From assembly GCF_014652655.1 (NCBI RefSeq), contig NZ_BMZF01000005.1, positions 62,001 through 126,000 on the forward strand: DNA of 64,000 nt. The letters are read 5' to 3'. Source of the DNA: Paramylibacter ulvae (GTDB taxonomy: Bacteria; Pseudomonadota; Alphaproteobacteria; Rhodobacterales; Rhodobacteraceae). The translations under genes and the position numbers were made by a program. The notes beneath the pieces were generated by a model. That model was not told the DNA's origin, searched no databases, and saw only the letters and a program-made list of their open reading frames with translations. Below, one piece after another: positions 57,357-64,000 of the stretch (the first letter of the stretch is position 1; each line of letters begins with the position of its first letter).

Positions 57357-58619
57357 TTAGAGCGCGCGCCAGCCGATATCCTTGCGATAAAAACCATCTG
57401 GCCAGTCTATTTTCGCAATTGTTTCATACGCAGCATCACGTGCAGATTGAAGTGTTTCACCACGCGCTGTGATATTTAACACCCGTCCACCATTGGCAAG
57501 AATTGTTGTGCCATCGGATTTGGTGCCCGCGTGGAAAACATGCAATGTGGTTTCATTATTCAGCCCATCCAAACCTTTGATTTCGCTGCCTTTGGCATAT
57601 GAACCAGGATATCCATTTGCCGCCATCACAATCGTAAGTGCATGGTCATCCGCCCAATTGATTTGGAATTGATCCAATTGACCCTTGGCACAGGCAAGCA
57701 TCGCATCAAGCGCTTGTGCGCCAAGGCGCATCATCAAGACCTGACATTCAGGATCGCCAAAGCGCACGTTATATTCTACAAGGCGCGGTTGCCCATCCTT
57801 GATCATGAAACCTGCATAAAGCACACCTTGGTATGGTGTGCCACGACGCGCCATTTCATCGACGGTGGGTTGGACAATTTCAACCAGTGCTTTTTGTGTG
57901 ACCGTATCCGTCATCACGGGCGCGGGGGAATAGGCGCCCATGCCACCAGTATTTGGGCCTTGGTCGCCATCAAAGGCGCGTTTGTGGTCTTGGGCGGTGC
58001 CAATGGGCAGGATGTTTTTCCCATCTGACAGGATGAAAAAGCTGGCTTCTTCGCCTTCCATGAATTCTTCGATCACAACCTCTGCGCCTGCATCGCCAAA
58101 TGCACCGCTGAACATATCATCCAAGCCGTCCAATGCTTCTTGTTCGCTCATCGCGACAATCACACCTTTGCCTGCGGCCAAACCATCGGCCTTGATCACA
58201 ATTGGTGCGCCTTGTTTGCGCACGTAATCTTTGGCGTGTTTTCCATCGGTAAAACGTGCATAGGCCGCGGTGGGTGCACCGGATGCATCACAGATTTCTT
58301 TGGTAAATGCTTTGGATGCTTCGAGCTGTGCAGCGGCAGCGGATGGCCCGAATGTAAGGATATTTGCCGCACGTAAATCATCTGCGACGCCTTTGGCCAA
58401 TGGCGCCTCTGGGCCAACGATGACAAATGAAATGTTGTTGTCTGCGCAAAAGGCAACAACAGCAACGCTATCCTCTGGATCAAGTGCGACACATGTTGCG
58501 ACATCCGCGATCCCTGCATTGCCAGGGGCGCAAAACAATTCATCGCATTTTGGATTTTGGCGCACAGCCCAAGCCAGCGCATGTTCGCGCCCACCACTTC
58601 CAAGGATAAGAATGTTCAT
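57357..58619 (-). CDS. purD: Phosphoribosylamine-glycine ligase
   Basis: 420 residues from ATG 58619; the frame continues to 58697 but MNILILGSGGREHALAWAV is the standard start. ATP-grasp motifs are present (VIKADGLAAGKGVIVAM, YNVRFGDPECQVLMMRLG). It forms glycinamide ribonucleotide in purine synthesis. It is divergent from xseA with an 81-bp shared space, an arrangement common in alphaproteobacteria. Confidence 0.96.
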   Translation of the reverse strand: MNILILGSGGREHALAWAVRQNPKCDELFCAPGNAGIADVATCVALDPEDSVAVVAFCADNNISFVIVGPEAPLAKGVADDLRAANILTFGPSAAAAQLEASKAFTKEICDASGAPTAAYARFTDGKHAKDYVRKQGAPIVIKADGLAAGKGVIVAMSEQEALDGLDDMFSGAFGDAGAEVVIEEFMEGEEASFFILSDGKNILPIGTAQDHKRAFDGDQGPNTGGMGAYSPAPVMTDTVTQKALVEIVQPTVDEMARRGTPYQGVLYAGFMIKDGQPRLVEYNVRFGDPECQVLMMRLGAQALDAMLACAKGQLDQFQINWADDHALTIVMAANGYPGSYAKGSEIKGLDGLNNETTLHVFHAGTKSDGTTILANGGRVLNITARGETLQSARDAAYETIAKIDWPDGFYRKDIGWRAL

Positions 58620-58700
58620 TTTTGCGATACTCCTGACTTGGCCTTTGTTGTGATGCGTTCTAAAGTCGTGCAAGAGCAGAGGCAAGGGATCTAACACCAG

Positions 58701-60134
58701 ATGTCCGATTTAATCGACGCACCAAGCGAGGGGCAAAACGCGCCAGAATTTAGCGTGTCTGAAATTTCAGGCGCGGTGAAACGCATGATCGAAGGCGAAT
58801 TTTCTCATGTGCGTATCCGCGCAGAGGTCGGGCGCGTGTCGCGACCTCGCTCTGGTCATGTTTACCTTGATCTCAAAGACGACCGCGCTGTTATGGCGGG
58901 GGTGATGTGGAAAGGTGTTGCATCAAAATTGCGCACCCAGCCCGAAGAAGGCATGGAAGTGGTCGCAACCGGCAAGCTCACCACATTCCCAGGGCAATCG
59001 AAATACCAAATGGTGATCGAAAATATCGCGCCTGCGGGTGTTGGCGCATTGATGGCCATGCTGGAAAAACGCAAACAGATGTTGGCGGGCGAGGGGATAT
59101 TCGATCAGGATCGCAAACAGCCCATTCCATACCTGCCAGAGGTGATCGGCGTTGTCACATCGCCATCGGGTGCGGTGATCCGTGATATTCTGCACCGCCT
59201 GCGCGATCGATTTCCGCGCAAGGTTTTGATCTGGCCGGTTGCCGTGCAGGGTGAAAAATGCGCATCAGAGGTGACAGCCGCGATCGAAGGTTTCAACGCG
59301 ATGAGCGTGGGCGGGGCGATCCCACGGCCCGATTTGATTATCGTTGCACGCGGTGGTGGTTCGCTCGAAGATTTATGGGGGTTTAACGAGGAATCGGTGG
59401 TGCGCGCAGCGGCCGCGAGTGAAATTCCCCTGATATCCGCGGTTGGGCACGAAACCGATACAACATTAATTGATTTTGCATCCGATTTGCGTGCGCCAAC
59501 ACCCACGGCGGCGGCGGAACATGCGGTACCTGTGCGGGCCGATTTGTTGGGTTGGTTGGGCAATATCGAAACGCGCCGATTGCGCAGCCTGCAAACGGGG
59601 TTGGATAATCGCCGCCAGCGTTTGCGTGATTTATCGCGTGCATTACCAAACCCTGCCGAATTGGTCGGGATTCAAGGGCAACGCTTAGATGTATTGGCGG
59701 GACGATTGCCCCGTGCATTGCAATCAGTGGCACAAAACAAACGCACGGTATTATCCCAAACCAGTGCAGGGCTGCGTCCACAGGTGTTAAACCAACAAAT
59801 CACCTATAAAAAACAATCTGTTGAAACCGTATCACGCCGCTTTGGACAGGCGGCAAAAACACAAATTAATCAACTGCGGTCGCGTCTTGATGGCTTGGCG
59901 CGTTTGAATGAAACGCTGGGATATACTGCGACGTTGAAACGGGGTTATGCGGTGGTGCGCGATGATACGGGTGCTTTGGTGACGAATGCAAAATCTGCAG
60001 GCTCTGCGGCGGGCTTAGATATTGAATTTTCCGACGGTCATGTGCAAATCGGGGGTGTCGATACACCTGCGCCAAAGCCCAAGAAAAAACCAACCCCAAA
60101 ACCATCGGGGGGTGGTCAGGGCAGCTTGTTTTAG
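58701..60134 (+). CDS. xseA: Exodeoxyribonuclease VII, large subunit
   Basis: 477 residues. The N-terminal OB fold (FSVSEISGAVKRMIEGEFSH, SRPRSGHVYLDLKDDRAV) is followed by the nuclease domain (VITSPSGAVIRDILHRLRDR-like segment, VARGGGSLEDLWGFN, SAVGHETDTTLIDFASDLR) and a coiled C-terminal region. The Pro/Lys-rich tail (KPKKKPTPKPSGGGQ) is usual. With XseB it degrades single-stranded DNA. Stop overlaps the next convergent gene by four bases. Confidence 0.95.
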   Translation: MSDLIDAPSEGQNAPEFSVSEISGAVKRMIEGEFSHVRIRAEVGRVSRPRSGHVYLDLKDDRAVMAGVMWKGVASKLRTQPEEGMEVVATGKLTTFPGQSKYQMVIENIAPAGVGALMAMLEKRKQMLAGEGIFDQDRKQPIPYLPEVIGVVTSPSGAVIRDILHRLRDRFPRKVLIWPVAVQGEKCASEVTAAIEGFNAMSVGGAIPRPDLIIVARGGGSLEDLWGFNEESVVRAAAASEIPLISAVGHETDTTLIDFASDLRAPTPTAAAEHAVPVRADLLGWLGNIETRRLRSLQTGLDNRRQRLRDLSRALPNPAELVGIQGQRLDVLAGRLPRALQSVAQNKRTVLSQTSAGLRPQVLNQQITYKKQSVETVSRRFGQAAKTQINQLRSRLDGLARLNETLGYTATLKRGYAVVRDDTGALVTNAKSAGSAAGLDIEFSDGHVQIGGVDTPAPKPKKKPTPKPSGGGQGSLF

Positions 60135-60538
60135 GAGCTTAATTCGGGTGCAGGACAAATGATGTCGTCATCATTCACCTTGCCAAGGTGTAAATCGTAG
60201 TAGGCAGGGTTGTTGTTAATCCGCGCATGATACCCTTGATCGCTTTGATATATATTCCAACAGGATTTTATCGGGTTATCTTGGTATTCAAAACAAATCT
60301 GATTGCCCTCGGCGTGCCATTGCCCGCTTTCGCATGTACCATTTGCGGGTTTCCAAATGGATTGGCCATTTTCGAAATATTTTTCGACCCCATAAAATTC
60401 ACCAAACTGATAAAAATACAGCGTCTTTCCCTCTGAAATTGACCGGAACTTTTCGGGGGTAACAAGTGTTTCTGGGGTTTGTGCAAAACAGACTTGCACA
60501 CCCGCAATGAAACAGAAAATAACCGCAAATGATCGCAT
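60131..60538 (-). CDS. Secreted protein of unknown function
   Basis: 135 residues with a signal peptide (FAVIFCFIAGVQVCFA-Q). The mature part is rich in aromatic residues and Cys (KPANGTCESGQWHAEGNQIC, SCWNIYQSDQGYHARI), with five Cys including one at the end (IICPAPEL). It is probably disulfide-bonded. I do not recognise a family. It has its own start and lies convergent with xseA. Confidence 0.75.
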   Translation of the reverse strand: MRSFAVIFCFIAGVQVCFAQTPETLVTPEKFRSISEGKTLYFYQFGEFYGVEKYFENGQSIWKPANGTCESGQWHAEGNQICFEYQDNPIKSCWNIYQSDQGYHARINNNPAYYDLHLGKVNDDDIICPAPELSS

Positions 60539-60600
60539 GATTACGCCTCAAAATATTTCGCCGATGATATCGGAATTGGAACATAGGCGCAATTATTGGT

Positions 60601-61479
60601 TCAACTACGTTTCATCCGTTGCCAATCACGCAATCGGGGTTGCATCAGGGGTTGAAACCAACGCGGGAACAGGCAAATGAACATCATTGTCAGCATTGTG
60701 AATGGTAAATGTGGTGATTGATTTCTTAGGTGATGGGGCGAAGGTGATCCGTCACTATGCGCATCAATGCAAATCGTCATCCAACACGGCGCAACCCAAT
60801 GATGTTGTTGCTCAACCGGTAAATATCGTTTGAAATGATCGCGATCACGCGACAAACCGTAATGTTGTACGTAATCGCAAAGCAGCGTTAAAAGCTGTGT
60901 CAAAACAGACAGTGTGATGTACATAACCAGGGCGCCACCATCCATTAGTTGATATATCAAAATACCGATCACCAACGGCACCAACCAATATTTTAGATAT
61001 GGATGAATTTGATCCACCTGACCACGATTAAACGCCATGCGCCGCTTATTTTCGCCGCGCAACCCGGCCATATATGATCCAACCCAAGCGGGGATAACGA
61101 ATTGATAAATATTTTCACCTAGTTTTGCCGTGTTGGGATCGTGGGGTGTTGCCAAATGGATGTGATGCACCAAAATTTCCGAACTTGCGCGGTGCCCAAA
61201 TAAAAGACTGGCATAAACCAATGCGCCCAGTTGGTGAAAATATCTGTTTGAATGGTGAACCAAATATTTCGCATTGGCAAAACTGACGCGCGCAAAAAAC
61301 ACGGCAAACACGAATAATCCCAACGGGGCCGCCATCAATGGCAATGCCCGACAAACAATCAGCGCCATAAATATCAGCCAAAAATGTAGCAGCACCAATG
61401 TGATACACCACGCGATTTGCGACCAGCATATCTCGGCATGGCGAGCATTTGTACCACGGATCATTGTCGAATGTCGCAA
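60601..61479 (-). CDS. AlkB-like membrane monooxygenase or desaturase-type protein
   Basis: 292 residues, several membrane helices. The middle segment HHIHLATPHDPNTAKLGENI closely fits the second His box of alkane hydroxylases (HH-x-x-x-ATP-x-DPA-x-x-GE), and DYVQHYGLSR fits the third. The first (LVHHSNRYFHQLG) and fourth (DAHSDGSPSPHHLRNQSPHL) are changed from the usual HELxH and HxDHH forms. Length is about 100 shorter than typical AlkB. Probably a di-iron oxygenase with altered site, or inactive. No rubredoxin gene lies next to it. Start 61464 is an alternative. Confidence 0.7.
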   Translation of the reverse strand: MRHSTMIRGTNARHAEICWSQIAWCITLVLLHFWLIFMALIVCRALPLMAAPLGLFVFAVFFARVSFANAKYLVHHSNRYFHQLGALVYASLLFGHRASSEILVHHIHLATPHDPNTAKLGENIYQFVIPAWVGSYMAGLRGENKRRMAFNRGQVDQIHPYLKYWLVPLVIGILIYQLMDGGALVMYITLSVLTQLLTLLCDYVQHYGLSRDRDHFKRYLPVEQQHHWVAPCWMTICIDAHSDGSPSPHHLRNQSPHLPFTMLTMMFICLFPRWFQPLMQPRLRDWQRMKRS

Positions 61480-61649
61480 TCGATTTCCAAGGTTAGTTGA
61501 ACTTCATCATCCATTGATTAAAGCAATGCGATGAATTTTGGGTAAACCATGCCCAGAAACCGTATAAAATCTGATTAAAGTCGTTTTTGTCATGGTTGCA
61601 CCTGCTCAATTCCCGCTATAGCGTTGGGTAACATCAATAGGGATTTCAC
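61480..61649. other. Spacer with divergent start sites
   Basis: 170 bases separate the AlkB-like gene and the NuoE-NuoF fusion. It must hold both promoters; CTATAG at 61616-61621 is a candidate -10 element for the plus-strand gene, without a good -35. Nothing else is evident. Confidence 0.3.
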
Positions 61650-63344
61650 ATGGCATTGGACGACAAAAAAGGCGTTTGGAAATCGGGCAAGGGCAAGGGG
61701 CGCAAAACCCCCAAGGGTCGCCAAGTCACCGAAGATGTGCTTAACGAAATGCAATCCTTGCTGGCGGGGCGCGAAATGCGCGCCGATTTGTTGATCGAAC
61801 ATCTGCATGTGATCCAAGATACCTACGGTCATTTGTCCGCACCGCATCTGGCGGCATTGGCGGAAATGATGAAACTCTCGCAAACAGAAGTGTATGAAGT
61901 CGCGAGTTTTTACGCCCATTTTGATATCGTCAAAGAGGGCGAAGCAGCACCACCCGCATTAACCATCCGCGTTTGTGACAGCTTGTCTTGTGAATTGGCA
62001 GGGTCAGAACAATTGCTGCGCAATTTGGCCACGAAATACAACGGCAAGGGTGCGGTGCGTGTGTTACGTGCGCCTTGCATGGGGCGCTGTGACACGGCGC
62101 CAACCTTGGAAATTGGCCATAATCACATTGATCACGCCGATTTGGGCAGGGTCGCCGCGGCAATTGATGCGGGTGATACCCACGCCCATATCCCAGATTA
62201 TGAAATGTTTGAAAATTACCGCGACGATGGTGGTTATCGCGAACTGGAAGCGCTGCGCGGTGGATCGAAAACGCCAAACACCCTGCAAGACGAAGTGCTT
62301 GAAAGTGGTCTGCGTGGTATGGGGGGCGCAGGGTTCCCGTCAGGCAAAAAATGGTCATTCGTACGTATGAACAAAGGCCCGCGTTATTTGGCGGTGAATG
62401 GTGACGAGGGCGAGCCTGGCACATTCAAAGATCGCTATTTTTTGGAACGCGAACCCCATGTGTTTCTTGAGGGCATGTTAATTGCTGCTTGGGCGGTAGA
62501 GGCGGAAAAATGTTTCATCTACATGCGCGATGAATATCCCGCCGTGTTGGAATTGTTGCGCGTTGAAATTGCCAAGCTGGAATCAGCGGGTATTGTTGAT
62601 GCAGGATATATTGATCTGCGCCGTGGGGCGGGGGCATATATCTGCGGCGAAGAATCCGCCATGATCGAAAGCATTGAAGGAAAGCGCGGAATGCCCCGCC
62701 ATCGCCCACCATTCGTGGCATCGGTCGGGATATTTAACCAACCCACATTGGTGCATAATGTTGAAACGCTGTATTGGATTTGCAAAATCGCACGCCATGG
62801 CGGCGATATATTCGGTGCGCACGGTGTGAATGGACGCAAAGGTATGCGCAGCTATTCCGTATCGGGGCGGGTGCGCCATCCAGGTGTGAAAATCGCGCCA
62901 GCGGGCGTGACCATCCGCGAATTGATCGATGATTATTGTGGTGGCATGGCCGATGGGCAAGAATTCAAAGCATACCAACCAGGTGGCCCATCATCTGGAT
63001 TGCTGCCCGCCAGTATGGATGACATCCCGCTCGATTTCGACACATTGCAAGAATACGATACATTCATCGGTTCCGCCGCAGTTGTGGTTTTATCTGACCA
63101 AGACAGCGCACGCGCGGCAGCACTAAATATGCTGCGTTTTTTCGAGGATGAATCCTGTGGCCAATGCACGCCGTGTCGCGTGGGTTGTGAAAAGGCCGTA
63201 AAATTGATGCAGGCTGATCACTGGGATCAAGGATTGCTAGAAGAATTATCCACTGCGATGGTGGATGCATCCATTTGTGGGCTGGGACAGGCCGCGCCAA
63301 ACCCCATTCGTATGGTGATGAAACACTTCGCCGACGAGATTTAA
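61650..63344 (+). CDS. Fused NuoE-NuoF-type subunit (formate dehydrogenase beta/gamma, FdsB-like)
   Basis: 564 residues. Residues about 25-170 are a NuoE-like 2Fe-2S thioredoxin domain (VCDSLSCELAG and APCMGRCDTAP supply the four Cys). From about 210 is a NuoF-like part: NADH/FMN loops GLRGMGGAGFPSGKKW and GDEGEPGTFKDR, and the 4Fe-4S motif ESCGQCTPCRVGC with the fourth Cys in SICGLGQ. In Roseobacters such fusions belong to the NAD-dependent molybdenum formate dehydrogenase. The catalytic subunit is not within the window; it might lie beyond. A Lys/Gly-rich extension (residues 5-25) precedes the first domain. Confidence 0.9.
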   Translation: MALDDKKGVWKSGKGKGRKTPKGRQVTEDVLNEMQSLLAGREMRADLLIEHLHVIQDTYGHLSAPHLAALAEMMKLSQTEVYEVASFYAHFDIVKEGEAAPPALTIRVCDSLSCELAGSEQLLRNLATKYNGKGAVRVLRAPCMGRCDTAPTLEIGHNHIDHADLGRVAAAIDAGDTHAHIPDYEMFENYRDDGGYRELEALRGGSKTPNTLQDEVLESGLRGMGGAGFPSGKKWSFVRMNKGPRYLAVNGDEGEPGTFKDRYFLEREPHVFLEGMLIAAWAVEAEKCFIYMRDEYPAVLELLRVEIAKLESAGIVDAGYIDLRRGAGAYICGEESAMIESIEGKRGMPRHRPPFVASVGIFNQPTLVHNVETLYWICKIARHGGDIFGAHGVNGRKGMRSYSVSGRVRHPGVKIAPAGVTIRELIDDYCGGMADGQEFKAYQPGGPSSGLLPASMDDIPLDFDTLQEYDTFIGSAAVVVLSDQDSARAAALNMLRFFEDESCGQCTPCRVGCEKAVKLMQADHWDQGLLEELSTAMVDASICGLGQAAPNPIRMVMKHFADEI

Positions 63345-63345
63345 C

Positions 63346-64000
63346 ATGGATATCACCATCCTAATCGGCATATCCGCATTGCTTGCGGTTATCCAGTTGT
63401 TGTTCTTTTGTTATCGCGACAATTCGTTTGGAAAAACATTAACAAAAACGTCTAGTATTTTGTTTTTGCTTATCTTTGCAATTTTGACGAAGTCACCAAT
63501 TCTGTTCATTATCGGCCTTGGGCTTTGTGCGGCGGGTGATTATTTGCTGTCACGCGATGGCGATAAAAACTTTCTGATGGGTGTGGGGGCATTCGCACTT
63601 GGCCATCTGTTTTACGCTGCATTGTTTATCACCCATCCATTACCGTTGTTTGATGTGATTGGCGATGGGCTGGGGCTGAAATTACTGGCCGCGATTATCG
63701 CCATTGGCGCATTGATGGGGGTAATCTTGTGGCGGCGCACGGGTGAATTAAAAATTCCCGTGACGGGCTATGTCATTATAATTTGCCTGATGGGCATGAC
63801 ATCATTGAAATTTTTAGGGCTTGATCGCGCCACGATCATATTGGGCGTTGGGTTATTCATGGCATCCGACATTGTTTTGGCGTTGGAAAAATTTGTTCTT
63901 GGCAAAGACAGTTTTTGGCGCGTGTTCACACCATTCATTGTTTGGGCAACCTATTGGGGCGCACAGTTTTTTCTCACCTTTGGTGTCATATACGCCTATC
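63346..64000 (+). CDS. YhhN/TMEM86 family membrane protein (cut by window end)
   Basis: At least 218 residues, ATG one base after the previous stop. Eight or so membrane helices; LGLCAAGDYLLSRDGDKNFL and LGVGLFMASDIVLALEKFVL match the two conserved Asp-bearing helices of the YhhN family, some members of which are lysoplasmalogenases. The sequence ends in the last helix at the window edge (FGVIYAY), so probably only a few residues are missing. Linked to the dehydrogenase subunit by position only; a biochemical link is not obvious. Confidence 0.85.
   Translation, partial: MDITILIGISALLAVIQLLFFCYRDNSFGKTLTKTSSILFLLIFAILTKSPILFIIGLGLCAAGDYLLSRDGDKNFLMGVGAFALGHLFYAALFITHPLPLFDVIGDGLGLKLLAAIIAIGALMGVILWRRTGELKIPVTGYVIIICLMGMTSLKFLGLDRATIILGVGLFMASDIVLALEKFVLGKDSFWRVFTPFIVWATYWGAQFFLTFGVIYAY

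Overview
The window looks like chromosome of an alphaproteobacterium of the Rhodobacterales (Roseobacter group), probably one of its lower-GC marine lineages. This is inferred from gene content: a bet cluster with choline sulfatase, a PccR-type regulator beside pccB, an extra small gene between pccB and pccA, the hisBHAFE order, hflKC next to a Do protease, and several small proteins typical of that order. I see no insertion sequence, phage, CRISPR array or rRNA. One tRNA gene is present. One AT-rich gene near 38.5-39.0 kb is the only clear compositional outlier.

Layout. 1-5.6 kb: choline and choline-sulfate uptake and oxidation to glycine betaine (betC end, betI, a short BCCT-type transporter, betB, betA). 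5.6-6.8 kb: a Bcr/CflA-type efflux pump. 6.9-17.1 kb: a complete propionyl-CoA to succinyl-CoA module (pccR regulator, pccB, two small genes, pccA, mutB, prpE), followed at 17.1-19.3 kb by a cytosolic hybrid kinase and a LuxO-like response regulator. 19.4-28 kb: SPOR protein, DUF6165 and TPR-glycosyltransferase pair, mgtE, a large low-complexity membrane protein, CoA-binding protein, YHS protein, rlmB, and an atypical tRNA-Tyr with its own promoter. 28-34 kb: glycosyltransferase-like protein and the histidine genes hisE, F, A, H and B, interrupted by a DUF2147 gene. 32.8-38.5 kb: a DadA-like oxidase divergent from a LysR regulator, a DegT aminotransferase, a TerB-like protein, a sugar-kinase-like (Kdo/WaaP fold) protein and a secreted protein. 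38.5-45.9 kb: the AT-rich PIN-like gene, pyrG, secG, purA, DUF2842 and a thiamine pyrophosphokinase. 45.9-54.7 kb: sdaA, rpiA, gor, hflK-hflC, an SH3 protein, a Do protease and a DUF3592 membrane protein that seems to start at CTG. 54.8-64 kb: RTX-repeat protein, 2Fe-2S ferredoxin, FG-GAP protein, purD, xseA, an AlkB-like membrane enzyme, a fused NuoE-NuoF (formate dehydrogenase type) subunit and a YhhN-family protein cut by the window end.

The genes mostly serve core metabolism. The less ordinary signals are: repeats and palindromes built on TTTGCAA at both ends of the propionate cluster; an open frame with an embedded terminator just before pccA; the tRNA-Tyr that lacks U8; a 16-bp perfect palindrome between sdaA and rpiA; an out-of-phase 11-bp tandem duplication inside thiN; and clusters of GGAC-type repeats around the kinase-like gene at 37 kb. 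All functional statements are from reading the sequence and family knowledge; no database search was run.
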